Source of the DNA: an uncultured Colwellia sp.
GTDB lineage: Bacteria > Pseudomonadota > Gammaproteobacteria > Enterobacterales > Alteromonadaceae
Reading direction: 5' to 3'
NCBI GenBank assembly: GCA_913061475.1
Contig: CAJXUN010000005.1
Span: forward strand, 1 to 64,000
DNA length: 64,000 nt
Numbering within the stretch: position 1 is the stretch's first letter; each line of letters starts with the position of its first letter. Both the position numbers and the translations under genes were made by a program. Shown in pieces: positions 49,607 to 59,680 of the stretch. Under the pieces are notes generated by a model, which saw only the letters and a program-made list of their open reading frames with translations, did not search any database and was not told the origin of the DNA.

Positions 49607-50616
49607 GGCTAGTTGCGCTCGATCTAATACGTTTCTTTGCTGCTATGGCAGTAGTTCTTTATCATTATACCGCTAGAGAAGGCTTTCAAGATTTTTCGGC
49701 TTTAGCTAATTTTACGAAATTTGGCTACTTAGGCGTACCATTGTTTTTTATCATCAGTGGCTATGTTATTGCTCTATCTGCGAAAAATAGAACGCCAATA
49801 GAATTTGCAGTTTCACGTTTTGTCAGGCTATATCCTGCCTTTTGGTGTGGTATCGTATTTACCGTAATCGTTACTGGCTATTTTGCTAACGTTAGGTTTG
49901 ATGCGATTACCATACTTGCTAATGCAACTATGCTAAATGATTATCTCAATATTGCCAATATTGACGGCGTATATTGGACTCTGCAAGCGGAACTAAAGTT
50001 TTATGCTTGTATGTTTCTATTGCTGGTTTTTGGGGTTTTTGAACGTTATAAAGTGTGGCTAACCGCCTGGTTAGTGATTACCACGACTTTTTTATTGCTA
50101 GAACAACCCTTTTTTATGGGCTGGTTTATTTCTCCGTATTATTCGTCATTCTTTATCGCGGGCATTGCATTTTATTTGATACAAAATGAAGGTAAAACAC
50201 GCTTTAATTTAACCGCCTTATTTGCATCACTGATATTATCAGCTTATATGGCATATCAGCAGGTTGATTCTTTCTTTACTAGCCCAAGTGAGTTAGATCG
50301 CTTAATTGCTATTATGATCATTTGCAGTTTTTACGTTATTTTCTGGACTATCGTCACCGATCGCTTAGTACTCAAAAAACGTAATATTTATATAACCTTA
50401 GGAGCGCTTACTTACCCGTTGTATTTAATACATGGCTTTGCCGGTAGTGCTATTATTGACTATTATCGATTTTCATATTCAGATACGGTCATAGTCACCA
50501 TGACGATAGTATTTATGCTGTTTTCTTCATGGGTAATTCATGTGGCAATAGAGAAAAGAATTGCTTCACCGATGAAGAGATTTCTACTTTCTAAATTCGC
50601 GTCAAAGAAATCATAA
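49603..50616 (+). CDS. Acyltransferase-3 family protein (OafA/WecH-like)
   Basis: 337 residues with about ten membrane helices. The start is ALDLIRFFAAMAVVLYHY with the family histidine, followed by GYLGVPLFFIISGYVI. Such proteins carry acetyl or other acyl groups across the inner membrane to decorate sugars. GTG start overlapping the polymerase stop by 4 bases. Confidence 0.92.
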   Translation: MRLVALDLIRFFAAMAVVLYHYTAREGFQDFSALANFTKFGYLGVPLFFIISGYVIALSAKNRTPIEFAVSRFVRLYPAFWCGIVFTVIVTGYFANVRFDAITILANATMLNDYLNIANIDGVYWTLQAELKFYACMFLLLVFGVFERYKVWLTAWLVITTTFLLLEQPFFMGWFISPYYSSFFIAGIAFYLIQNEGKTRFNLTALFASLILSAYMAYQQVDSFFTSPSELDRLIAIMIICSFYVIFWTIVTDRLVLKKRNIYITLGALTYPLYLIHGFAGSAIIDYYRFSYSDTVIVTMTIVFMLFSSWVIHVAIEKRIASPMKRFLLSKFASKKS

Positions 50617-50636
50617 GGTATCAATAAACAATTTAT

Positions 50637-51551
50637 ATGATGAGAAAATTAGCCATATATCTCTATACGCCAGGGACAATCGCGCATAGTATTTTTAAAA
50701 GAATAAAGTATTTAATTGATGAAATTAAATATAATGTGATACTTGATAAGGTTTTTATTAGAAATGCCTATAAAAAAGTATTTAGTCACCCGCTAAATTT
50801 ACATGACCCACAAAGCTTTAATGAAAAGCTTCTTTGGTTAACACTGTACGATAGAAAGAATATCAAAACTTTATGCGCTGATAAATATGCCGTTCGTGAT
50901 TATGTAGCAAGCCAAGTAGGAGCCGAATATTTAATCCCATTGGTCTTAAACACCGAAAACCCTCTGGATGTTGTTGCTGAAAACCTGCCTGAATTTCCCG
51001 TGATTGCTAAGACAAATCATGCAAGTGGGCAAGTTTTTATTATTAAGGACCTACGCACTACTGACTTTTCTGCTATCCAGGAAAGTTTCCGTTTTCAGCT
51101 GCGTAAAAACTTTTACCATGGCCATAGAGAATGGCAATACAAGCATATTGTGCCCAGTATCGTAGTGGAAAAATTATTACTTGATGAACAGGGTGATATC
51201 CCTAAAGACTATAAAGTTCATTGTTTCCATGGCAAGCCGCACTATATACAAGTCGATTCTGAACGTTTTTCAGAGCATAAACGTTGTATATATGACACTA
51301 ACTGGACATTATTAGATATTGCCTATAACAAGCCAAAAGGAGAAGCTAGTCTGCGTCCGGCAAAGTTAGATGAAATACTGATGTTAGCAGCAAAATTATC
51401 AAAGGATTTTATCTATGTGCGAGCTGACTTCTATCAAGTTAATGATCAGGTTTATTTTGGCGAGTTAACCTTTACTCCGGAAGCGGGTAGAGGGAAATTT
51501 AGCCCACCTAGCACCGATATTGATTGGGGAAAGCTAATTCACTTGCCATAA
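50637..51551 (+). CDS. ATP-grasp fold protein (TupA-like)
   Basis: 304 residues. The family pattern is clear: DPQSFNEKLLWL near residue 60, DKYAVRDYV, KTNHASG (about 127-133), VEKLLLDEQGDIPKDYKVHCF and the end YFGELTFTPEAGRG. TupA-like ATP-grasp proteins are common in capsule and polysaccharide loci and probably ligate an amino acid or similar group to a sugar acid. Substrate unknown. Confidence 0.85.
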   Translation: MMRKLAIYLYTPGTIAHSIFKRIKYLIDEIKYNVILDKVFIRNAYKKVFSHPLNLHDPQSFNEKLLWLTLYDRKNIKTLCADKYAVRDYVASQVGAEYLIPLVLNTENPLDVVAENLPEFPVIAKTNHASGQVFIIKDLRTTDFSAIQESFRFQLRKNFYHGHREWQYKHIVPSIVVEKLLLDEQGDIPKDYKVHCFHGKPHYIQVDSERFSEHKRCIYDTNWTLLDIAYNKPKGEASLRPAKLDEILMLAAKLSKDFIYVRADFYQVNDQVYFGELTFTPEAGRGKFSPPSTDIDWGKLIHLP

Positions 51552-51587
51552 ATTACTTGCATTAGTGACTCAATATATAGGAATACT

Positions 51588-52691
51588 GTGAGCGAAATTA
51601 AGATATTAGAAATCACTTGTGACGAGTTTTTTCAAATGGAAGCTGTTTGGCAAGACTGCATAGCAAAGTCGAGTGCAAATCCTTTATTTTCAAGTTGGAT
51701 TTGGCTTAGTTCTTGGTGGCAAATATGGCAACCCCGGCTTAATTTATCTTTGTTGCTATTAGGTGTATATGAGAATAATAAGCTTATTGGCCTTGTGCCA
51801 TGCTATACCTATACTCAAAATACGGCACTCGGATTACGTATAAAACGCTGTGAGTTCATCGGTGATCATACCGCCAGTAATGATTCAATTCGTTCAGAAT
51901 ACCTGAATTTTATTTTACCCCAAACTCGCTATAAAGAACTTATTCCGGTAATTTTTGAATATTTTATTGATTGTGATATCGATGAAGTGACTTTAAAAGA
52001 TCTTGATATGACTTCAGTAACAAGTGCTCATTTTTCAAAGCTGTACCCCAATAATCTAATTAATAAAGATTGTGGGATAAAGATAACCACCAAAAAATCT
52101 TTTGAAAGCTACCTACAACAATTAGGAAAAAATACCCGTTTAAAGTTATTTAATCGGCGTAAACTTTTACCTGACAATAATTTGAGGCGTATCGAAAACC
52201 AAGCAGATATTAAACACTTTTTTGATAGTCTTAATACTATGCACTTAGCGCGCTGGGGCAAAGTTTGTTTTTCAGAGCACAGCCTGAATTTTCATTATAA
52301 GATTGCGCATTATTTTTTCAAGCATCAGCAATTACAATGCTTATGCTTGCTAAATGAAGATAGCATACAAGCTGTTTGCTACGATATTGTCGTTGCAGGG
52401 GTAAGGTATAACATCCAATTAGGCTTTCATGAATATAATAGCGCTAAAATTTCTATGGGGACATTGATGTTGGGTTTTGCGATTGAGCAGGCACATTTGG
52501 CTGATGAGGTCTTATCTTATGATTTATTGGCCGGCGAGGGGAAAAATAGTTTCTATAAGAAAAAATTAAACGGTGACGCCATATATTTTGCTAGCTATCA
52601 AATACCACTTACCCTGAAAGCCAAGGCGTTATTTTTGTTAAAACGAGCAAAACGGATGCTTAAAAATACACTCGTTCGAAACAGCCAATAA
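51588..52691 (+). CDS. FemAB/BcsL-like acyl- or aminoacyltransferase (GNAT fold)
   Basis: 367 residues of the BcsL/CelD-like acetyltransferase group. The N-terminal NPLFSSWIWLSSWWQIW and LIGLVPCY, and the C-terminal GNAT-like part (about 160-345) with YNIQLGFHEYN and YDLLAGEGKNSFYKKK, match. FemAB-related proteins are a recurrent part of PEP-CTERM loci. It may add an acyl or amino acid group to the polymer. GTG start with TAGGA 5 bases upstream. Confidence 0.8.
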   Translation: MSEIKILEITCDEFFQMEAVWQDCIAKSSANPLFSSWIWLSSWWQIWQPRLNLSLLLLGVYENNKLIGLVPCYTYTQNTALGLRIKRCEFIGDHTASNDSIRSEYLNFILPQTRYKELIPVIFEYFIDCDIDEVTLKDLDMTSVTSAHFSKLYPNNLINKDCGIKITTKKSFESYLQQLGKNTRLKLFNRRKLLPDNNLRRIENQADIKHFFDSLNTMHLARWGKVCFSEHSLNFHYKIAHYFFKHQQLQCLCLLNEDSIQAVCYDIVVAGVRYNIQLGFHEYNSAKISMGTLMLGFAIEQAHLADEVLSYDLLAGEGKNSFYKKKLNGDAIYFASYQIPLTLKAKALFLLKRAKRMLKNTLVRNSQ

Positions 52692-52810
52692 ACATATTAT
52701 CGCTCGATTGCATGGTCATTATTTAAAAGTAGTAGACAGTAACGTTTGATGTGTAAAGGTGGTAAAGTAATGCACTGTATATTAATGGAATAAATGTAGA
52801 AACTCTCGTA

Positions 52811-54340
52811 ATGACCATGCTTAATAATCAAAGAAAAACCTCTACAGCTTTGTTAAGAGGCTCAGCTTTTCGTGTAATTCAAACTTGTATCGGTATCGGT
52901 ATTGGCTTTTGGATGCTGCCTTTTTTAATTGCAAATTTGGGCAGTCAAGACTATGCGTTATGGATACTGGTCGGCAGTATCGTTTCTTCTTATTACTTAA
53001 TGGATTTAGGGCTTAATCATGCGGTAACTCGTTATGTTTCTCGCTATATCCATACACAAGAGTATGACAGAGCTAACCAAATTATTAATACTGCGATTGT
53101 TATTTATAGTATTTTGGGTCTCATCCTTTTCTCCTTAACCTTGCTTGGTGCTATATATTGGGCACCTGATTTAATAGATAATCCCGACGATTTGAGAACG
53201 GCTCAAGCGATAATATTGATCGCAGGGTTATCAATTAGTTTAGAATTTCCATCCAAGGCATTTCCTGGCATTATTCACGCTTTTATGGGCTTCGATACCT
53301 TAGCATTAGTGCGAATAGTGGCCTCGATATTAAATGCTATAGCGATTTACATTTTTATTTCAGATGGTTATGGCATCGTTTCCTTAGCGGTTATTTCGCT
53401 AGTTTCCAATATTTGCACCACCTGCTTTTATGTCTATTTTTGTTTTCGCCTTTTACCATCGCTTAAATTAACTTTTAGTGACGTTTCCAAGAGTGATTTA
53501 AAAGAAATTTATCATTTTAGTAAATGGACCTTTATTACAGATATAACCAATTTGATCAAACAAAAAATGGATCTTTGGATGATCGCTGCTTTTGTTTCTA
53601 GTGGCGCAGTAACAACTTATTATGTAGCAATACGATTGACCGAATATGCCACACAATTTGCTAATCAAGCACTAGGTTTTACCGTGCCTATTTTTACCAA
53701 GTATTACGCACAGAATAAATTAGATAAACTTGAAGATTCATTGATTTTTTTCTTAAAGTTAAACTACATTGTTTTAGCATTGTTTATTAGTGGTTTTATA
53801 TTGCTTGGTGATTCTTTTATAGCTTTATGGATTAAGGAAGAAATCAATCATTCATTAGCCTATGAATGTTTAATTGTCTTAGCGGTGGGGCGATTACTTA
53901 TATTTATGACCACACCTTTTATTAGCGTACTAATGACAATTAAAAAACATAAGTATGCCTCGTATTTATCTATTGTTGATACGGTGACGGCAATTTTATT
54001 AGCATTCTATTTAATCCCTAAATATGGCGTCATAGGTGCAGCTATCTCATTTTCATTAGTTGTAGGTGCATTACGCATTATTTATTTGCCTTTCATTGTC
54101 ATGAAGCTGTTAGACTTTAATTTCTTAAGGTTAATCGCCCGTGCTTTTATCTATTCAATTTATGTGTTTCTAATTTCCTTTGGTTTCTATGAATATGCCT
54201 TCGAGGTCAGAAGTTGGAGTGACTTGTTAGGTTTATCAATGGTTATTTTTGTGTTAATAATAGCCGGGAGTATTTTAATTTTTTCAGCCAATGAAAGAGC
54301 TGGAATCTACAATTGGATAAGCGAAAAAATCAAAAAATAA
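52811..54340 (+). CDS. Wzx-type polysaccharide flippase
   Basis: 509 residues with about 13-14 predicted membrane helices, MOP/polysaccharide transporter fold (start GSAFRVIQTCIGIGIGFWML). It flips lipid-linked repeat units to the periplasm, where the Wzy-like protein joins them. A 119-base gap precedes it, the largest in this series, and may hold a promoter. Confidence 0.9.
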   Translation: MTMLNNQRKTSTALLRGSAFRVIQTCIGIGIGFWMLPFLIANLGSQDYALWILVGSIVSSYYLMDLGLNHAVTRYVSRYIHTQEYDRANQIINTAIVIYSILGLILFSLTLLGAIYWAPDLIDNPDDLRTAQAIILIAGLSISLEFPSKAFPGIIHAFMGFDTLALVRIVASILNAIAIYIFISDGYGIVSLAVISLVSNICTTCFYVYFCFRLLPSLKLTFSDVSKSDLKEIYHFSKWTFITDITNLIKQKMDLWMIAAFVSSGAVTTYYVAIRLTEYATQFANQALGFTVPIFTKYYAQNKLDKLEDSLIFFLKLNYIVLALFISGFILLGDSFIALWIKEEINHSLAYECLIVLAVGRLLIFMTTPFISVLMTIKKHKYASYLSIVDTVTAILLAFYLIPKYGVIGAAISFSLVVGALRIIYLPFIVMKLLDFNFLRLIARAFIYSIYVFLISFGFYEYAFEVRSWSDLLGLSMVIFVLIIAGSILIFSANERAGIYNWISEKIKK

Positions 54341-54372
54341 CTAGTCGGATGTGGTAGCGAGAATAAAGTGAC

Positions 54373-55359
54373 ATGACTCCAGAAATAAGTGTTGTAATTC
54401 CAGCGTATAATGCGGGGAAGTATATTGCAGAATGCATTGCGAGCGTTCTTGAGCAACAATGCCTAAATATCGAAGTCATTGTAGTAGATGATTGCTCGAC
54501 AGATAATACCCGAGACGTTGTCGCGCAATTTGATGCTAGTGTTGTAAAGTATTTGTGCTTAGAGAAGAATTTTGGCGGCCCATCAAAACCAAGAAATGTC
54601 GGTATTAAGCAGGCTAAAGGCGAATATTTAGTGATGCTCGATGCTGATGATATTTTGGTTAATGACTCAATCTCTAAACGTGTAGAAATACTTAAGAACA
54701 ACAATTCGGTTGCCTTCGTGTTCTGTGATGGGCTTAGATTTTCTGAGCTAAGTGGTGATTACATGAACAGTTTCCTTTCACAGCACAGTCACTTTCAAAC
54801 ATTAATTAAAGAGAGTGAGCAGGAGCATATGGTTGTTCTTGACCCTCAACTGACCTATAGAACCTTAGCTAAAGGTGATTTTATCTTACCCAGTGGCATG
54901 GTGGTAAGAAAATCTACTTATGACCATGTTGGTATTTATGATGAATCTGTGACTAATGGTCAGGATTTAGATATGTCACTAAGAATCATCAGCCAATTTT
55001 CAATTGTTTATTTAAACATGCTCGGGTTTAAGCAGCGAGTTCATGAAGACTCAATATCAACTAAGGGTCATAAGCTAATTGAAAATAAAATACTCCTGCT
55101 CAAGAAAAATTTGAGTCGAAGTAACGACAAGTTAGCCGATATTGAGTTTAAGCGTAAAGTCTCTGAAAATTTTGTATCTTTAGGTTACCACTACCGCTCC
55201 CTGTGTGATCTGTCGCAAGCAAAACATTATTATTATCAGAGTTTGAAATTTAAACTGTCTTCCGTGGCATTGAGAGGTATTTTATTGTCAATGTTAAATG
55301 AAAAACTTTATAAAAAATTATATACATTATTTAAAAGCATAAATGTTGCTAAATCATAG
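54373..55359 (+). CDS. Glycosyltransferase family 2
   Basis: 328 residues. EISVVIPAYNAGKYI, VVDDCSTDNTRDVV and MLDADDIL (DxD) mark the GT2 core in the first 110 residues; the acceptor-side NGQDLDMSLRI is near 195. Long C-terminal helical part of unknown use. Gene placed between the flippase and an acyltransferase. Confidence 0.92.
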   Translation: MTPEISVVIPAYNAGKYIAECIASVLEQQCLNIEVIVVDDCSTDNTRDVVAQFDASVVKYLCLEKNFGGPSKPRNVGIKQAKGEYLVMLDADDILVNDSISKRVEILKNNNSVAFVFCDGLRFSELSGDYMNSFLSQHSHFQTLIKESEQEHMVVLDPQLTYRTLAKGDFILPSGMVVRKSTYDHVGIYDESVTNGQDLDMSLRIISQFSIVYLNMLGFKQRVHEDSISTKGHKLIENKILLLKKNLSRSNDKLADIEFKRKVSENFVSLGYHYRSLCDLSQAKHYYYQSLKFKLSSVALRGILLSMLNEKLYKKLYTLFKSINVAKS

Positions 55360-55392
55360 TTTTATATAATACTTGAGTAACCATTATCATAA

Positions 55393-56547
55393 ATGTCTAA
55401 TATGCTAAATATAAAATGGAAGTCATTATCTAAAGAACGCTCGGACATATATAAAGCGTTAGCAATCATTTTAATCGTCTGGCATAACTTTATGCATCTA
55501 CTGCCAGGGCCTTACGAAAATGAATTTAGCTATCATGAGGGGCGATTTCAACTCTTATTCGATTTAATGCTATCTGCACCTGAAAATAGCCTACAATATC
55601 TACTGTCATTTTTTGGTCATTATGGCGTGCAAATTTTCATTTTTTTAAGTGCATATGGCTTGGCTAAAAAGTATCAACATAATGCTCCGGTTTATCGTAT
55701 ATTTATTTGGGAGAGATTAAGTAAAATCTATCCAGCCTTTATTATTGTGATGCTCATCTGGCCATTGAGTGCTTTTTATTCTTATGGTTTGCTAGGGCCA
55801 ATCAAGGCTATATATTGGAACTTAGACAGTATATTGCTGAAGTTAACCCTTTTATCCAATTTTGTACCTGGTCAATCACTATCACCGGTAGGGCCTTGGT
55901 GGTTTATTCCTTTTATTGCTCAATTTTACGTTATTTTTCCGTTGCTATTGAAAGTCAATATTCGCTATGGCGCAAAATCCTTACTGCTAATTGCTATGAT
56001 TTCAGTGCTATTAAATTATCTTTTTGACTTATGGGGCATCTTTAATCTTAATTTTACCGTTATAGGTCATCTACCGGTACTGTGTTTAGGTCTGTATCTT
56101 GCTGGTAAGGAGGACACGCCGAAAATCTCGCTACTCGCAGTCATTACGATTTTAGCTATTTATGTGTTGGGGAATCTATATCCGCTACTTTGGTGGTTAA
56201 ATAATTTGTCATTTTTAATGCTTATGATGGTTTTTCTGCAGGTTGCGGCTGAGCATATTAAGCTTGGAAGCAATAGTCGGCGCTACTTGAATTTCATTGC
56301 GGGTATTTCAATGTACTTATTTTTAGTGAATGGTTTTTTAAGGCAACCCTTCATTGATTTGGCACTAAGGTATAACTCTTGGTTTGTTACCTTAGTTTGC
56401 TGTTTAATATTTTTTATACTCTGCATTTTAGTTGCGTTAGTGGTAGGTAAAGCAGAGCGCTACTTTCTTTCTCAGCATAAACTTTTCAATTCGACGCTAT
56501 TTATTAAATTTAAAAATTTATTTTATACACAAAACAAAAACAGGTGA
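55393..56547 (+). CDS. Acyltransferase-3 family protein, second copy
   Basis: 384 residues with about ten membrane helices. The catalytic-region histidine is in IILIVWHNFMH, followed by GHYGVQIFIFLSAYGLAKKY. It differs strongly from the protein at 49603, so it is not a recent duplicate and probably uses another acceptor site. Confidence 0.88.
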   Translation: MSNMLNIKWKSLSKERSDIYKALAIILIVWHNFMHLLPGPYENEFSYHEGRFQLLFDLMLSAPENSLQYLLSFFGHYGVQIFIFLSAYGLAKKYQHNAPVYRIFIWERLSKIYPAFIIVMLIWPLSAFYSYGLLGPIKAIYWNLDSILLKLTLLSNFVPGQSLSPVGPWWFIPFIAQFYVIFPLLLKVNIRYGAKSLLLIAMISVLLNYLFDLWGIFNLNFTVIGHLPVLCLGLYLAGKEDTPKISLLAVITILAIYVLGNLYPLLWWLNNLSFLMLMMVFLQVAAEHIKLGSNSRRYLNFIAGISMYLFLVNGFLRQPFIDLALRYNSWFVTLVCCLIFFILCILVALVVGKAERYFLSQHKLFNSTLFIKFKNLFYTQNKNR

Positions 56548-56551
56548 TTAA

Positions 56552-58159
56552 TTGCGTTATACCATGATAGTAAAACTTTTAGCTTTAGCTTTTATTTGTT
56601 GCTTGCCTATTTTTTGGCAGCTGCTCGATGAATTACCAAGTAAAAAAGCTGTCCTTTTGGCTATTTTATTATTTGGCTATTGCGCTATATATACTGTTTT
56701 ATTTATCTGTTTAACGCTGATAAATAAAAAGTTCTTTTATCTAGTCGCAAGTATTTTTGTTTTCTACTCTGCTTCGCAAGTTGCTTATATGTTGATCACA
56801 GGGGGAGGGATTAGCTATAACGCCATAGCGTCAATATATGGTACTAATAGCGATGAGTTTTTTGAATTTTTAGGTACTACGTTATTTTTGAAATCAATAT
56901 TTTTAACCATTTTTATCTGCATATTAACGTTATTCTTCTATGCCACTATCGGAAAATTTAAAAGTATTCATGTTAAAAAAATCAACTTTAAAACTATAGT
57001 CGTCACCTTCTCATTTAGTGGCTTATTCGCTCTTGCCCTTTTTAATTACCAAGAGGGCTTGAAAAACTATTTTCCGCTCAATGTCATTAATAATAACATC
57101 CAGTATTTTAATGAAACTTATAAAGTTGCGAACGAAATTGCTAATCTAACTTATGAGTATGAGGGTGAAAAACCTAAGACAACTAGCAATATAATACTTG
57201 TGATAGGTGAATCTAATAGAAGAGATTCGCTATCGGTTTACAGCGATAGCGTGATCAAAGGACGGCAATTAAAAGAGCTTACAAAATTGCATTCAAATAA
57301 CGTTTTAAATTATACCAACGCAATATCTGCTGCAGCATTTACTCGAGTTGCCGTGCCTTCATTGTTATCAACAGCTCCGGCAGAAAAATTTTCAACACTT
57401 GCTCAATTTCCTAGCATTATACGGGTATTACACTCGGTTAATTACTCGTCATTTCTTTTTTCAAATCAGAGTAAGGGCGGCTTTCATAATGATTTAATTA
57501 AGGCTCTTATCAGTGAAATTAAAAATAAAGTATATTTTGAAAACAGTTACGATGGCGATATGTTGCCAATTGTAAATAAGTTAATTGATAACGATGTGGA
57601 TAGTAAATTTATTGTGATGCACTTAATGGGAAGCCACTATGACTATAGTAAAAGGTACCCTGAAAGTTTTGCATTGCTTTCATCCGATAATAATGTGGAC
57701 GCTTATAAAAATAGTGTCGCCTATACCGAGTTTGTCTTAAGCGAGCTAGCAAATACGGTGCTAGCGCAATCAGCACCTTATGCTATTTTGTATGTATCTG
57801 ATCATGGTGAGTATTTAAATGATTTAGGTGATGGCTTATTCGGTCATGGTATGAGAAATGCTAGCTTATCCGAAGTTGAAATTCCTTTTATACTTATCAT
57901 GAATGATGAGTTTATAGTGCAAAACCACCGTCAGCTTGTATCGATGAAAAGTCATTTGGATAAAAAAATATCACATGATAATGTCAGTCATTTGATACTG
58001 GGCCTTGCTGGTGCAAAAGACTTGAAATTTTATGATAAAACATTAGATTTATCTTCAGAGTACTTTAGAGAAAAGAAAAGAAAACTAATTGATAGAGATA
58101 TGAATGTTATAGATTTCAGTGTTATAGAAAATATGACAAAACAACATCATTATCAATAA
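56552..58159 (+). CDS. Phosphoethanolamine-transferase-like protein (EptA/sulfatase fold)
   Basis: 535 residues. Four or five N-terminal membrane helices (about 1-165), then a periplasmic alkaline-phosphatase-like domain. VIGESNRRDSL supplies the first metal residues, Thr264 in AAFTRVAVPS the likely nucleophile, and DHGEY (Asp417, His418) and the later GHGM the second metal site. The family moves phosphoethanolamine from phosphatidylethanolamine to lipid A or other glycans and leaves diacylglycerol. The neighbouring dgkA fits that chemistry. The start is a TTG with CAGGTG upstream; an ATG at 56564 is possible. Confidence 0.82.
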   Translation: MRYTMIVKLLALAFICCLPIFWQLLDELPSKKAVLLAILLFGYCAIYTVLFICLTLINKKFFYLVASIFVFYSASQVAYMLITGGGISYNAIASIYGTNSDEFFEFLGTTLFLKSIFLTIFICILTLFFYATIGKFKSIHVKKINFKTIVVTFSFSGLFALALFNYQEGLKNYFPLNVINNNIQYFNETYKVANEIANLTYEYEGEKPKTTSNIILVIGESNRRDSLSVYSDSVIKGRQLKELTKLHSNNVLNYTNAISAAAFTRVAVPSLLSTAPAEKFSTLAQFPSIIRVLHSVNYSSFLFSNQSKGGFHNDLIKALISEIKNKVYFENSYDGDMLPIVNKLIDNDVDSKFIVMHLMGSHYDYSKRYPESFALLSSDNNVDAYKNSVAYTEFVLSELANTVLAQSAPYAILYVSDHGEYLNDLGDGLFGHGMRNASLSEVEIPFILIMNDEFIVQNHRQLVSMKSHLDKKISHDNVSHLILGLAGAKDLKFYDKTLDLSSEYFREKKRKLIDRDMNVIDFSVIENMTKQHHYQ

Positions 58160-58234
58160 AATTATATTCGTTTACTGATTATAAATTAGTTCACCTGACT
58201 TTATTTATAAACTGATTGGACTGACTGAAAGAAT

Positions 58235-58603
58235 TTATGGCAATAAGATGGTTAACCAAAGAGCAATTGTGATTAATGTACTAATTAATACGGCTGCTGA
58301 GCCTAGATCTTTGGCAAGGCCAGATAGTGGATGAATTTCTAAGCCTATTCGATCAACGACCGCTTCAATGGCAGTATTTATTATTTCGGTAAAAATAATA
58401 AATACAATAGATAAAAGCAGAATCACTTGTTCGAGTCGGCTAATATTAAAATAGAATGTGGCTGGTATCGCTAACACTAAAAGTAATACCTCTTGCTTAA
58501 AAGCAGCTTCATTTTTAAATAGCCATTTTAATGCCCGAAATGAATTTGACCAAGCTAAATAGATACGTTTTACGCCGGTTGGCTTACTGCTAACATCAAA
58601 CAT
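58235..58603 (-). CDS. dgkA: Diacylglycerol kinase DgkA
   Basis: 122 residues, three membrane helices, with the family signature EIINTAIEAVVDRIG and HPLSGLAKDLGSAAV. DgkA phosphorylates diacylglycerol to phosphatidic acid at the inner membrane and so recycles the by-product of phosphoethanolamine or phosphoglycerol transfer. It lies 75 bases from, and converges on, a phosphoethanolamine-transferase-like gene. Last gene of the minus-strand group. Confidence 0.95.
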   Translation of the reverse strand: MFDVSSKPTGVKRIYLAWSNSFRALKWLFKNEAAFKQEVLLLVLAIPATFYFNISRLEQVILLLSIVFIIFTEIINTAIEAVVDRIGLEIHPLSGLAKDLGSAAVLISTLITIALWLTILLP

Positions 58604-58677
58604 GAGCGTTAGTTTCCTTTGATAATAGTTGAATGTTGTGCGTGGTTAGTGGAACTTAACTTAATGAGACCACGGTT

Positions 58678-59619
58678 TTATTGTTTGCTTTTAAATCGGT
58701 AAAGGTAAGCTTCTTTTAAGAAATAGTATGCTTTCCGCAATACCTTCAGTTTATGATTTTCTCTACCGCTGTCATAACCAAAGTACTTTAATTCTTCACC
58801 TGCATACTCCCAAGCTATGGCTTGGTCAATACTGTTTAGGTTATCTTTCCACTTGTACGTTTGAGCCGTATTGGGCCTGTCCAAAATGTTATTATGAACA
58901 CCCGATATACGAGTTTTTATTTGACTATTATCTTGAGCTTTTTCGCTATATGAACTCAACATTTTCGAGTTATATTCTACCGACAAAAACAGACATAAGT
59001 TACGGAGATTTTCTTCAGGAGAGTAAACTAAATCTTCATACCTTAGCTCTATCGTTTGGTTGCTATTAAGCATTTTCAATAAGCGACGAGTCATCAGTAT
59101 GGTTCTTTCCCAATACCTTATTGCGTTGGTAAATGTTGTAGGGCCCCATTTTTTGGTAATTAATGATAATGCGACATCACGGCCGTCTCGAATCAGATGA
59201 ATAAATTTCGCATTAGGGAATATTTCATTTAAAACTTCAATATGTTGGGTGTAAATAGGGTCTTTGTCACCCCATATCAATTTGCCCTGATCTCTTAACA
59301 CTGTCGCGTATAAATTTTTGATGATATCGGCAAATGACTGACATTCACTTAACTTGAAATCAGCGACTGTTGCCTTAGGAAAATTGAGTTTTACATTATC
59401 ATCATTGAGAATATCATTGATTAAATTCAGGCTATTTTTTTCTACTGTTAAATCACCGTAATTGTCTAATTTTTCGTAAAATCGAATAATAGTACGCTGT
59501 TCATATGTGATAAACATATCAGGGTGTGCATCTAGCATCATATTTAACAACGTTGTGCCTGATCGATCAACGCCAACAACAAAGATCGGATTATCTAAGT
59601 AAGATGAATATGTGCTCAA
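58678..59619 (-). CDS. Sulfotransferase family protein
   Basis: 313 residues, cytoplasmic, no signal peptide. The PAPS 5'-phosphosulfate loop is GVDRSGTTLL (16-25) and the 3'-phosphate site is RDGRD (144-148). It fits the Sulfotransfer_3 type. It would place sulfate on a sugar or lipid, most likely within the exopolysaccharide, but PAPS-making genes are not nearby. Confidence 0.9.
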   Translation of the reverse strand: MSTYSSYLDNPIFVVGVDRSGTTLLNMMLDAHPDMFITYEQRTIIRFYEKLDNYGDLTVEKNSLNLINDILNDDNVKLNFPKATVADFKLSECQSFADIIKNLYATVLRDQGKLIWGDKDPIYTQHIEVLNEIFPNAKFIHLIRDGRDVALSLITKKWGPTTFTNAIRYWERTILMTRRLLKMLNSNQTIELRYEDLVYSPEENLRNLCLFLSVEYNSKMLSSYSEKAQDNSQIKTRISGVHNNILDRPNTAQTYKWKDNLNSIDQAIAWEYAGEELKYFGYDSGRENHKLKVLRKAYYFLKEAYLYRFKSKQ

Positions 59620-59680
59620 TTTAAATCCTTTATAGTGGGTAGGAGAAATATCATTTTCGCTAGTAAGCCAGCCGAGGTAA

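Noticed and set aside
54330-54704. Minus-strand frame over the start of the glycosyltransferase at 54373
   Set aside because: It is a shadow of a clear GT2 core on the plus strand.
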